Source: an archaeon
Lineage (GTDB): Archaea; Micrarchaeota; Micrarchaeia; Norongarragalinales; SBBD01
Assembly: GCA_005239845.1 (NCBI GenBank)
Contig: SBBD01000057.1
Coordinates: 1 to 11,217, forward strand
Length of the DNA stretch: 11,217 nucleotides
Direction: 5' to 3'
A model generated the notes under the pieces. That model was not told where the DNA came from. It saw only the letters and a program-made list of their open reading frames with translations, and did not search any database. Of this stretch, positions 1 through 5,594 are shown piece after piece. Numbering within the stretch: the stretch's first letter is position 1; every line of letters begins with the position of its first letter. Made by a program: the position numbers and the translations under genes.

Positions 1-223
1 AATAAGACATGTAGAAGGGTGCCTCTCTTTGAATGAACTCCTGCAACCCGTTCTCCGACTCGAAAGACTTGTGGCGGTACTCAATCTTTCTTTCAAAGCC
101 GAACCCGAACTCACGCATGTGAAGAAGAACAGGCGGCTTCAAGTGGTGGCGGTAATAGTCGCGGAACTTCTGCTGCAAAAACTGGCGTTCCTTGTTAGCG
201 GATGGAATAAGATTGGAATTCAT
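1..223 (-). CDS. priS: DNA primase small subunit PriS, N-terminal fragment (runs off left edge)
   Basis: This is the N-terminal 74 codons of the catalytic small subunit of the archaeal/eukaryal-type primase, which with PriL makes primers for DNA replication. It starts at the ATG whose complement is at 221-223 and stays open to the window edge. The translation begins MNSNLIPSANKERQFLQQKF. It contains the conserved PriS start signature: a YYR segment (residues 23-25), then REFGFGFE (38-45), an RH pair (50-51), and an L-EF-------AP--MS-like stretch up to residue 74. This matches the REFGF...R...F...L..FI...AP...Y.S pattern of archaeal PriS. The catalytic Asp residues lie beyond the edge and cannot be checked. 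The start is 7 nt after the stop of the methyltransferase gene, so the two are probably co-transcribed. No clear Shine-Dalgarno motif is seen. The family call comes from motif recall and is fairly secure. Confidence 0.85.
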   Translation of the reverse strand, partial: MNSNLIPSANKERQFLQQKFRDYYRHHLKPPVLLHMREFGFGFERKIEYRHKSFESENGLQEFIQREAPFYMSY

Positions 224-230
224 AGGGTAA

Positions 231-986
231 TCATTTTGGTCTGAGTTGCAAGTATCGTTGAGAAATGCCGAAGCCCCTTTCCCTGCGCAGTCGTCGTTCC
301 CGTTCTCCATACAGCGTGAGGGCGGAGCGCGGAGTTAACGCAAACCCTTCTCCTTGAATATCAAAGTGTGCCTCTACAACACGCTTAAACGTAGCGTGGC
401 TGGACCCGAGCTTTGCCTGCATGTAGGGGACGCTGTACGTCAAGAGTGCGTTGCCATTTCTTCTCAATGCCCTCCGGAATTGTGAAACGATTTCCAGGCG
501 TTGGGGCAAGGTGTGCAGCGTGGCAATGCTTAACGCCGCATCATACGAATTCGCTGGAAGTCGCTGCATCTTCTGCGCGTCGAAAACTTCGAAGTTGATT
601 TTGTTTGAGACGCCTTCTTTTCGGGCTATGCGTTGGGCAATCCTCAAGTTGCGTGCATCCGTGACAAACGCCGTAATCCTTCCATTTGCACCAAGCACGT
701 GTTTGGCAAGGAACACTTCGAATAGGCCGCCATCAATGCCCAGCGTGACGAGACGCGAATTCGGTCGCAGCCGAAGTGAATCCAGCGCCAGTTTCATGTG
801 CCGCATGTAGCGCTGCGGGTGCACCCAGTACCCGAAGCTCACTCCAAGCTCATGGTTGACGATGTCCCCCACGTTGCTGCCTGGAAAACGCGGGGCATTC
901 GTTGCAGTTATCCGGCTTTCGGGGGGAGCATAGGTTCGAACGAATTCAGCAAACGTGCGGTGAAGCGCTTGCTCCGATAGGGCCAT
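231..986 (-). CDS. Class I SAM-dependent methyltransferase-like protein
   Basis: This encodes a protein of 251 aa. The central part reads as a Rossmann-type methyltransferase: a motif I-like strand-loop (LVTLGIDGGLFEVFLAKH, about residues 85-102), an acidic post-I strand (ITAFVTDARN), a motif II/III-like segment (INFEVFDAQKMQRLP) and a motif IV strand (YDAALSIATLHTLP), followed by the usual FRRALRRNGNALLTY helix-strand. The glycine loop is atypical (LGIDGG rather than GxGxG), so SAM binding is inferred. The N-terminal 70 residues and the basic C-terminus (ERERRLRRERG) are not recognised, and the substrate is unknown. The ATG at 986 is chosen over an in-frame start at 1124 because the upstream extension would run through the promoter region and into amrS. 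A TATA-like box sits about 28 nt before this ATG, which suggests a leaderless transcript. priS follows after 7 nt. Confidence 0.7.
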   Translation of the reverse strand: MALSEQALHRTFAEFVRTYAPPESRITATNAPRFPGSNVGDIVNHELGVSFGYWVHPQRYMRHMKLALDSLRLRPNSRLVTLGIDGGLFEVFLAKHVLGANGRITAFVTDARNLRIAQRIARKEGVSNKINFEVFDAQKMQRLPANSYDAALSIATLHTLPQRLEIVSQFRRALRRNGNALLTYSVPYMQAKLGSSHATFKRVVEAHFDIQGEGFALTPRSALTLYGERERRLRRERGFGISQRYLQLRPK

Positions 987-1010
987 GGGTTGGTTTTTGT
1001 TGGCAAGTGT

Positions 1011-1018
1011 ATTTAAAA
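1011..1018 (-). promoter_or_regulatory. TATA-like box for the methyltransferase-priS unit
   Basis: On the minus strand the motif reads TTTTAAAT, centred about 28 nt upstream of the ATG at 986. That is the usual archaeal TATA-to-start-site spacing, so transcription would begin at or within a few bases of the start codon. The motif is nearly symmetric, so it could also serve the plus strand, but a better-placed box for amrS lies at 1040-1047. Confidence 0.45.
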
Positions 1019-1039
1019 GCGGCTTTGCAGCGCTAAGCC

Positions 1040-1047
1040 TAATATTT
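1040..1047 (+). promoter_or_regulatory. TATA-like box for amrS-amrB
   Basis: The motif TAATATTT is centred about 25 nt upstream of the amrS ATG at 1069, which fits leaderless initiation. No Shine-Dalgarno motif precedes that ATG. The alternative is the TTTAAA core at 1012-1017, which would give a leader of roughly 28 nt without a ribosome binding site. Confidence 0.4.
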
Positions 1048-1068
1048 GTGCAATGCGTTTTGTTATTT

Positions 1069-2106
1069 ATGTACCGGGAAGCGGAATTGTACGAAGCGCT
1101 GGAGGAAAAAAGCGTGAAGTGCACGGCGTGCCCCCATTACTGCATCATTCGCGAAGGCTTGTCGGGAGCGTGCGGGGTAAGAAAGAATAAGGGAGGCAAG
1201 CTTTACTTGTTGGCGTACGGGGCTCCAGCCACGCTTGCCGTTGACCCTCTCGAAAAAAAACCCCTCTTCCACTTCCTGCCGGGCCAGCACGTGCTGTCGC
1301 TGGGCACGCTGGGCTGCAATTTCGGGTGCGATTTCTGCCAGAACTGGGATATTTCGCAGGCCATGAAGCTGGCGCGCGTGGAAAAGAAAAAAGAATTCAA
1401 GGAAGAAGAATTCTTTCAGCCCACGTGGCCTCCGGAAAAACTCGCGGAGTATGCGGCCACGCAGCGCATTCCAGCGATTGCTTTCACCTACAACGAGCCC
1501 ACCATTTTGTACGAATACGCTTTAGATACGTTCAAACTCGCTCGCAAAAACAACATCAAAACCATTTACGTCTCAAACGGGTTTGCTTCGCTTGAGGCCG
1601 TTGAAGGCATTTCAAAATGGTTGGATGCCATCAACGTGGACTTGAAGAGCTTCAACGACGCTTTTTACCGCAAGGTATGCAAGGGAAGGCTCAAACCCGT
1701 CCTGGAGGCTATCCGGTTATACCACGAAAAAGGGGTTTGGGTGGAAGTTACAACGCTCGTAATTCCCGGCCAAAACGATTCACAAGAAGAGCTAGGACGC
1801 ATTGCCGAGTTTATCGATTCGGTCAACCCGCAAATTCCTTGGCACGTGACTGCCTTTCACCCGGATTATAAGATGGCTTCCCGGACTTCCACGCCCGCGA
1901 AAACGCTGTTGAAGGCTCGAGACATTGGGTTTGCAGCGGGATTGGATTACGTGTATGTCGGCAACGTGCTGCATTCGGAAGCGGAATCCACGTACTGCCC
2001 CTCGTGCAAGAAATTGTTGATTGAAAGAAGAGGGTTTTTCGTTTCCTTGAAAGACTTTAGCGGGACGTGTTCGTGTGGAGAAAAAATTGCGGGGGTTTGG
2101 AGTTGA
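1069..2106 (+). CDS. amrS: AmmeMemoRadiSam system radical SAM enzyme (AmrS)
   Basis: This is a cytosolic radical SAM protein of 345 aa, related to pyruvate formate-lyase activating enzymes and usually found with MEMO and AMMECR1 proteins. Its reaction is not known to me. The [4Fe-4S]/SAM motif CxxxCxxC is at C83, C87 and C90 (LGCNFGCDFCQNW). A family-typical N-terminal Cys cluster is present at C18, C21, C25 and C35 (CTACPHYC...GACGVR). The C-terminus has two further pairs, C310/C313 and C334/C336, which could hold a metal or an extra cluster. The central TYNEPTILYEYA and INVDLKSFND segments are also family-typical. The frame is open back to an ATG at 985, but that extension overlaps the divergent gene start and its promoter. 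The start at 1069 (MYREAELYEALEE) matches the usual family N-terminus and lies about 25 nt after a TATA-like box. amrB begins 5 nt after the stop. Confidence 0.9.
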   Translation: MYREAELYEALEEKSVKCTACPHYCIIREGLSGACGVRKNKGGKLYLLAYGAPATLAVDPLEKKPLFHFLPGQHVLSLGTLGCNFGCDFCQNWDISQAMKLARVEKKKEFKEEEFFQPTWPPEKLAEYAATQRIPAIAFTYNEPTILYEYALDTFKLARKNNIKTIYVSNGFASLEAVEGISKWLDAINVDLKSFNDAFYRKVCKGRLKPVLEAIRLYHEKGVWVEVTTLVIPGQNDSQEELGRIAEFIDSVNPQIPWHVTAFHPDYKMASRTSTPAKTLLKARDIGFAAGLDYVYVGNVLHSEAESTYCPSCKKLLIERRGFFVSLKDFSGTCSCGEKIAGVWS

Positions 2107-2111
2107 CTAGC

Positions 2112-2891
2112 ATGAAGGTAAGGCCGCCTGCCGTGGCGGGAACGTTTTATCCCGCGCCAACCGACGAGCTCCGCAACACGGTGGACCAGTTCCTTTCCAA
2201 AGCCGCCTCCCACCCCGTGAAAAAATGGAGGGCTATTATTGTTCCGCATGCCGGCTTGATGTATTCGGGAGCCGTGGCGGCGCAGGCGTTCAAGCTGCTG
2301 AAAGGAACTGGGATTAAGCGCGTGTTTCTGGTGGGGCCCTCGCATTACGCGTGGTTTGAGGGGCTAGCGGAAGACGGCCATGCTTTCTGGGAGACTCCTT
2401 TAGGAAAAATAAAAACGAAGCGGCTTTCTCATTTCACCACATCGGATTTTGTATGTTCTGTTCCTGAAGCGTTTGCTGCCGAGCATTGTTTGGAAGTAGA
2501 ACTGCCCTTTCTCCAACGTACCCTCACGGGTTTTGAAATTGTTCCGTTGCTTACGGGCAACGCTTCTCCCCAAAAAGTCGCTGACCTCTTGCTTCCTTTG
2601 CTGGATTCGTCGTCTCTCTTGGTTGCGAGCTCGGACTTAAGCCATTATCACCCTTACGAGGAAGCCCGTCGCTTGGACGGGAAAGCAAACAAAGCCATTC
2701 CATCCCTTGACATGGAACGGGTTGAGAACGAAGTAGAAGCGTGCGGCAAGACCGCAGTCCTAGTCGCTATGCACGTGGCCAAGAAGCTCAAGTGCAAGGG
2801 CCTCTTTTTGGGCTACCAGAATTCGGGGGACACGGCCGGAGACAAAAGCAGTGTAGTGGGTTATGGAGCATACGCGTTCTTTACGCCTTGA
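2112..2891 (+). CDS. amrB: MEMO family protein (AmmeMemoRadiSam system protein B)
   Basis: This protein of 259 aa belongs to the MEMO1/AmrB family, structurally related to class III extradiol dioxygenases. Its biochemical role is not settled. Family marks are the N-terminal RPPAVAGTFYP segment (residues 4-14), the metal-site PHAG motif with H46, a GPSHYAWF segment with a second His, the SSDLSHYHPY stretch, and the C-terminal NSGDTAGDKSSVVGYGAYAF. The length is normal for archaeal members. The start at 2112 is chosen because the conserved sequence begins there, and because a GGAG at 2099-2102 ends 9 nt before it. An in-frame start at 2067 lies inside amrS and adds only non-conserved residues. 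The gene follows amrS by 5 nt, so the two form an operon. The third usual partner, an AMMECR1-domain protein, is not in the window. Confidence 0.92.
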   Translation: MKVRPPAVAGTFYPAPTDELRNTVDQFLSKAASHPVKKWRAIIVPHAGLMYSGAVAAQAFKLLKGTGIKRVFLVGPSHYAWFEGLAEDGHAFWETPLGKIKTKRLSHFTTSDFVCSVPEAFAAEHCLEVELPFLQRTLTGFEIVPLLTGNASPQKVADLLLPLLDSSSLLVASSDLSHYHPYEEARRLDGKANKAIPSLDMERVENEVEACGKTAVLVAMHVAKKLKCKGLFLGYQNSGDTAGDKSSVVGYGAYAFFTP

Positions 2892-2903
2892 ATTTTCGAC
2901 AAG

Positions 2904-2912
2904 TTTATTTAA
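2904..2912 (+). promoter_or_regulatory. TATA box for the AbrB-ACT gene
   Basis: The motif TTTATTTAA is centred about 28 nt upstream of the ATG at 2936, which gives the spacing expected for a leaderless archaeal transcript. It starts 12 nt after the amrB stop, so the AbrB-ACT gene probably has its own promoter instead of relying only on read-through. Confidence 0.6.
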
Positions 2913-2935
2913 GGGCATTCTTCCCATTGCCTCTC

Positions 2936-3328
2936 ATGGCCAAACTGGAACGAACCAAGCTGGATGAGAAAGGCAGGCTGCTGGTTCCGCAAGCCTTCAG
3001 GGAGATGCTGCGCTTGAAGGAAGGCGAAGAAGTGCAGTTGCTCTTGGATGAGCAGAACGAGCGAATCATCGTGAGTCCCAGCCTCGAGAAGGGACGGCTG
3101 CTGGTAGAAATCGGCCTCTCGGACGACCCGGGCTCGCTTGCAAAGGCCGCCGACGTGCTTGCAGACTTTGGTGTGGACTTGATTTCCACGGAGTCCCGCT
3201 CCATGCTGAGAGGCAAACAGGCGGAATGGCACGTGCTCTGCAATGCCTCCTCCGTGAAAGACCTGCAGGCCCTCAAGAAAGCCTTGCAGGCCAAAGGCGT
3301 GTTGTGGGTCACTTTCCACAAGCTTTGA
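2936..3328 (+). CDS. AbrB/SpoVT-type DNA-binding domain fused to an ACT domain; putative amino-acid-responsive regulator
   Basis: This encodes a protein of 130 aa with two domains. Residues 4-50 are a swapped-hairpin AbrB/MazE-type DNA-binding domain (KLDEKGRLLVPQAFREML, then LKEGEEVQLLLDE and RIIVSP). Residues 54-128 look like an ACT ligand-binding domain: strand LLVEIGLSD, the DDPGSL loop with G66, helix AKAADVLADFGVDL, then strands around ISTESRS, EWHVLCNAS and VLWVTFHKL, with helix VKDLQALKKALQAKG. ACT domains commonly sense amino acids, so a small-molecule-controlled transcription regulator is the natural inference; ligand and targets are unknown. It is monocistronic with its own TATA box and lies 256 nt upstream of tRNA-His and about 370 nt upstream of the histidine operon, on the same strand. 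The long plus-strand frame that starts earlier lies inside amrB and is not used. Domain calls are good; the regulatory role is inference. Confidence 0.82.
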   Translation: MAKLERTKLDEKGRLLVPQAFREMLRLKEGEEVQLLLDEQNERIIVSPSLEKGRLLVEIGLSDDPGSLAKAADVLADFGVDLISTESRSMLRGKQAEWHVLCNASSVKDLQALKKALQAKGVLWVTFHKL

Positions 3329-3333
3329 TTTTT
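3329..3333 (+). terminator. Possible T-run terminator after the AbrB-ACT gene
   Basis: Five consecutive T residues directly follow the TGA stop codon. Archaeal RNA polymerases often terminate at short T-runs without a hairpin. The run is short, so this is tentative. Confidence 0.3.
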
Positions 3334-3399
3334 GGGGAGCAAGCGGACTAATGCTGCATCGCATCCTTGCCTATCCACTTTCGCGCTCCTCAAATTGAT

Positions 3400-3431
3400 G
3401 TGGGAAAAAAGTGGGAAAGATTTATTAATCT
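3400..3431 (+). promoter_or_regulatory. TATA box with upstream direct repeats and overlapping inverted repeat, before tRNA-His
   Basis: A strong archaeal TATA element (TTTATTAA, 3421-3428) lies in the gap before the tRNA. Two exact copies of GTGGGAAA start at 3400 and 3411, spaced 11 bp, about one helical turn. The second copy abuts the TATA box in the position of the purine-rich BRE. The TATA box also lies within an exact inverted repeat, AGATT-TATT-AATCT (3418-3431). The predicted start site is around 3450, so the transcript would run through about 135 nt before tRNA-His. The repeats could be regulator or TFB contacts. The promoter call is good; the operator reading is inference. Confidence 0.55.
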
Positions 3432-3584
3432 GCTAGTCCATAGCTTTTCCGGTTAAGTCGGAGTTGGGTGCCATGGGCGGTTTACTTCACTCGGGAATTG
3501 CGTGAACGTGCTACGGCTAGCCTCCGCCTTCGGGGTTTTCAAGAATTTTTCAGGAATTTCTTCCGCCTAGTTCTAACGCTGGAC
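3432..3584 (+). other. Non-coding stretch between the 3421 TATA box and tRNA-His; possible RNA leader or small RNA
   Basis: No convincing gene is visible. The predicted transcript start is near 3450. Small potential stems are TTCAC/GTGAA (3486-3490 with 3502-3506), GGCGG/CCGCC (3476-3480 with 3524-3528), the palindrome GGCTAGCC (3515-3522), and an A/T-rich imperfect hairpin just upstream of the tRNA (about 3541-3562). A 10-codon frame starts at 3473 but has only one His codon and nothing to support it. A GTG-started frame at 3468-3677 runs into the tRNA and is treated as chance. No box C/D, SRP RNA or RNase P signature was recognised. Confidence 0.3.
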
Positions 3585-3656
3585 GGCTGTGGTGGTGTAG
3601 CGGCTGCATTCAGGACTGTGGATCCTGCGGACCGGGTTCGAGCCCCGGCCACGGCC
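3585..3656 (+). tRNA. tRNA-His (anticodon GTG)
   Basis: The cloverleaf folds as follows. The acceptor stem is 3586-3592 with 3649-3655 (seven pairs, one G-U). The anticodon stem is 3611-3615 with 3623-3627, and loop CTGTGGA carries the anticodon GTG at 3618-3620. The T stem is 3632-3636 with 3644-3648, and the T loop is TTCGAGC. The extra G at position -1, the hallmark of tRNA-His, is encoded at 3585 and faces C73 at 3656. The 3' CCA is not encoded, as is common in archaea. The D arm is weak: GTGT at 3595-3598 can pair with GCAT at 3606-3609 only with G-U pairs at its ends, and the D loop is short. The variable region has 4 nt. The gene lies 39 nt upstream of the histidine operon, on the same strand. 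Confidence 0.93.
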
Positions 3657-3668
3657 CTTTCAGGGTGC

Positions 3669-3675
3669 AAAATAT
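3669..3675 (+). promoter_or_regulatory. Possible TATA box for the his operon
   Basis: AAAATAT is centred about 24 nt upstream of the GTG at 3696, close to the spacing for leaderless initiation. It is weaker than the box at 3421-3428. The operon could instead, or also, be transcribed by read-through from that upstream promoter past tRNA-His. No Shine-Dalgarno motif is apparent before the GTG, which favours a leaderless start. Confidence 0.35.
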
Positions 3676-3695
3676 GACGGGCGATTCACTTCATC

Positions 3696-5594
3696 GTGGC
3701 GCTGCCCAGCAAGGGCTCGTTGAGTCTTCCCACGCGCAAACTGTTCGCGGCCGCAGGGTTTGAAGGACTGGCGGAAAGCCGGTCCTACTCGTTGAATGGC
3801 AAAAGCCTCTCGTTCCTGCTCGTGCGCGCGAAGGACGTTCCCCTGTACCTCGAGCGGGAGCTTGCGGACATCGGCGTTACGGGGAAAGACGTGCTCGCGG
3901 AAACCGGCACTGGATTCGCGTCCCTACTCGATTTGCCTTATGGCTATTGCAGGCTCTCTTTGGCAGCACCGGTTGAGGCACGCGGGCGAAAGGAGGCGTA
4001 TTCAAGGATTGCCACGGCGTTTCCGAATCTTGCCAGGCAATATTGCAGAAGGAGGGGGCTGCAGTCTGAAATCATCGTGTTGGAAGGCGCGGTGGAGGCC
4101 AGCGTTTCCTCGGGAATAGCGGATGCCATTGTCGACTTGGTTTCGACGGGAAAGACCCTTCAGGCAAACAACTTGCAGGAAAAGGAAGTGCTGCTGCAGT
4201 CCAATGCGGTGCTGGTCGCCTCCCCGCTCGCGTTGAAGGAAAAGAAGGCGGAAGTGGAACGGCTGGTGGCGCAGTTGAAAGGCAATTGGCATATCTTGAG
4301 GTCTGAAATTGCAGGGCTTTCCCCTGAACAACGCAGAAAGCTCTTGAGGAGGGGGAGAGAGCAATCGGGGGAAGTGCTTTCGGTGGTTAGGGAAATCATT
4401 TCGAGAGTGGAACAGGAGCGAGATGCCGCCATCTCCTTCTATTCCCAAAAGTTCGGAGGAGTCTCCCTCAAGGCAAGGGAGTTCGAGGTGCCGGGGGAAG
4501 CAATCCGGGAAGCGTACGCCAAGACCCCGCCCGTATTGCTGGAAGCGCTCAAGCAGGCTGCATTCAACATCCGGCGGTTTGCCGAGAAAGAGTTGCGGGA
4601 AAGCTTTGAAATCAAGATGGACGGAGGGTTTGCCGGGAAACGCTTCGTGCCCTTGGACTGTGTGGGCGTCTATGCTCCCGGCGGCATGGCCTCGTATCCT
4701 TCCTCCGTGCTGATGGGCGTCATTCCGGCAAAAGTGGCAGGCGTAAGGAAAATCGTGGTCTGCACTCCGTGCAATTCGATAAAAGAGTGCAATCCGGCCG
4801 TGCTCGTGGCAGCGGATTTGGCGGGAGCGGATGAAGTGTACCGTTTGGGGGGAGCGCAAGCCATCGCGGCCTTGGCCCTAGGGACGGGAACGGTTCCAAG
4901 AGTGCGGAAAATCGTGGGGCCAGGTAACGTGTATGTTGCCGGCGCGAAGCTTGAAGTGCAGGCAAGGGGTTTTTGCGCCATCGACATGCCGGCAGGGCCT
5001 TCCGAAATCCTGGTGGTAGCGGACGAGACGGCAAACCCGGCATGGGTGGCCGCGGACTTGCTGGCGCAAGCGGAACACGATGCGGATGCCTGTCCCGTAC
5101 TGGTTACGACTTCCCAAAAAATTGCAGGTGACGTGGAGGCTGAGTTGCGTAAGCAAGCCATGTTGCTTTCCCGCCGGCAAATCGTGGAAAAGGCGTTGCA
5201 AAACAACGGGGCCATTCTCCTAGCGAAGGATTTGGTGGAAGCCCTGGAATTTGCGAACGCGTATGCTCCCGAGCACTTGGAGCTGCAGGTGGAACGCCCG
5301 GGGAGATGGCTGGACAAGGTGAGGAACGCTGGCGCGGTTTTTTTGGGTTCGTACGCGTGCGAGGCTGCCGGCGATTATTCGGCTGGGCCGAATCACGTGC
5401 TTCCCACGGGCGGCAGCGCGGGCTCGTATTCGGGGCTTTCGGTCTCCGCTTTCGGGAGGGAATTGAATTACCTCATGCTGCAGCGGAGCGGTTTGGAAAA
5501 GCTGCGTTCAAGCATTAAGGCGATTGCGGATGCGGAGGGCTTGGAGGCGCACGCGAATTCCGTGAAAAAGAGGTTTGAAGGGGAGGGAAAATGA
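3696..5594 (+). CDS. hisGD: Fused ATP phosphoribosyltransferase (short-form HisG) / histidinol dehydrogenase (HisD)
   Basis: This is one uninterrupted frame of 632 aa with the first and last enzymes of histidine synthesis. Residues 1-196 are HisG, which joins ATP and PRPP: the N-terminal ALPSKGSLSLPT motif, and the PRPP-binding region EGAVEA...GIADAIVDLVSTGKTL (130-155). It ends where short-form HisG ends, without the C-terminal regulatory ACT-like domain of long HisG. From about residue 205 a full-length HisD follows, which oxidises histidinol to histidine with NAD. Its zinc and catalytic residues are all in place: Q458 and H461 (AQAEHDADA), E526-H527 (YAPEHLEL), D560 (GDYSAGPNHVLPTGG) and H619 (EGLEAHANSV). 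Both halves therefore look active. Short HisG normally needs HisZ, which is absent from the window. The GTG at 3696 is the start because a stop at 3675-3677 closes the frame upstream with no better codon between. The stop overlaps hisC by 4 nt. Confidence 0.93.
   Translation: MALPSKGSLSLPTRKLFAAAGFEGLAESRSYSLNGKSLSFLLVRAKDVPLYLERELADIGVTGKDVLAETGTGFASLLDLPYGYCRLSLAAPVEARGRKEAYSRIATAFPNLARQYCRRRGLQSEIIVLEGAVEASVSSGIADAIVDLVSTGKTLQANNLQEKEVLLQSNAVLVASPLALKEKKAEVERLVAQLKGNWHILRSEIAGLSPEQRRKLLRRGREQSGEVLSVVREIISRVEQERDAAISFYSQKFGGVSLKAREFEVPGEAIREAYAKTPPVLLEALKQAAFNIRRFAEKELRESFEIKMDGGFAGKRFVPLDCVGVYAPGGMASYPSSVLMGVIPAKVAGVRKIVVCTPCNSIKECNPAVLVAADLAGADEVYRLGGAQAIAALALGTGTVPRVRKIVGPGNVYVAGAKLEVQARGFCAIDMPAGPSEILVVADETANPAWVAADLLAQAEHDADACPVLVTTSQKIAGDVEAELRKQAMLLSRRQIVEKALQNNGAILLAKDLVEALEFANAYAPEHLELQVERPGRWLDKVRNAGAVFLGSYACEAAGDYSAGPNHVLPTGGSAGSYSGLSVSAFGRELNYLMLQRSGLEKLRSSIKAIADAEGLEAHANSVKKRFEGEGK

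Noticed and set aside
985..1068. Upstream ATG for amrS giving 28 extra residues
   Set aside because: It overlaps the divergent methyltransferase start and both promoter elements, and the added residues are not part of the family N-terminus.
987..1124. Upstream start for the methyltransferase giving 46 extra residues
   Set aside because: It would begin inside amrS and cross both TATA elements; the ATG at 986 has a well-placed TATA box.
2905..3393. Minus-strand frames opposite the AbrB-ACT gene
   Set aside because: The plus strand has a clear two-domain protein with its own TATA box; the antisense translations are Ser- and Arg-rich shadows.
3473..3505. 10-codon frame as a possible histidine leader peptide
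   Set aside because: It has a single His codon, and leader-peptide attenuation of the bacterial type is not expected in archaea; no terminator/antiterminator pair is visible.
3632..3656. tRNA-His 3' end as an integration site for a mobile element
   Set aside because: I saw no second copy of the tRNA 3' end, and there is no integrase or transposase; the flanks are housekeeping genes.
3468..3677. GTG-started frame of 69 codons before and across tRNA-His
   Set aside because: It runs through the whole tRNA gene, has no recognisable domain and no clear ribosome binding site; the tRNA fold explains its second half.
4002..4859. Long minus-strand frames opposite hisGD (also 4670-5317)
   Set aside because: They are low-complexity, basic or Ser/Ala-rich translations antisense to a clearly conserved gene; such open frames are expected from the codon bias of hisGD.
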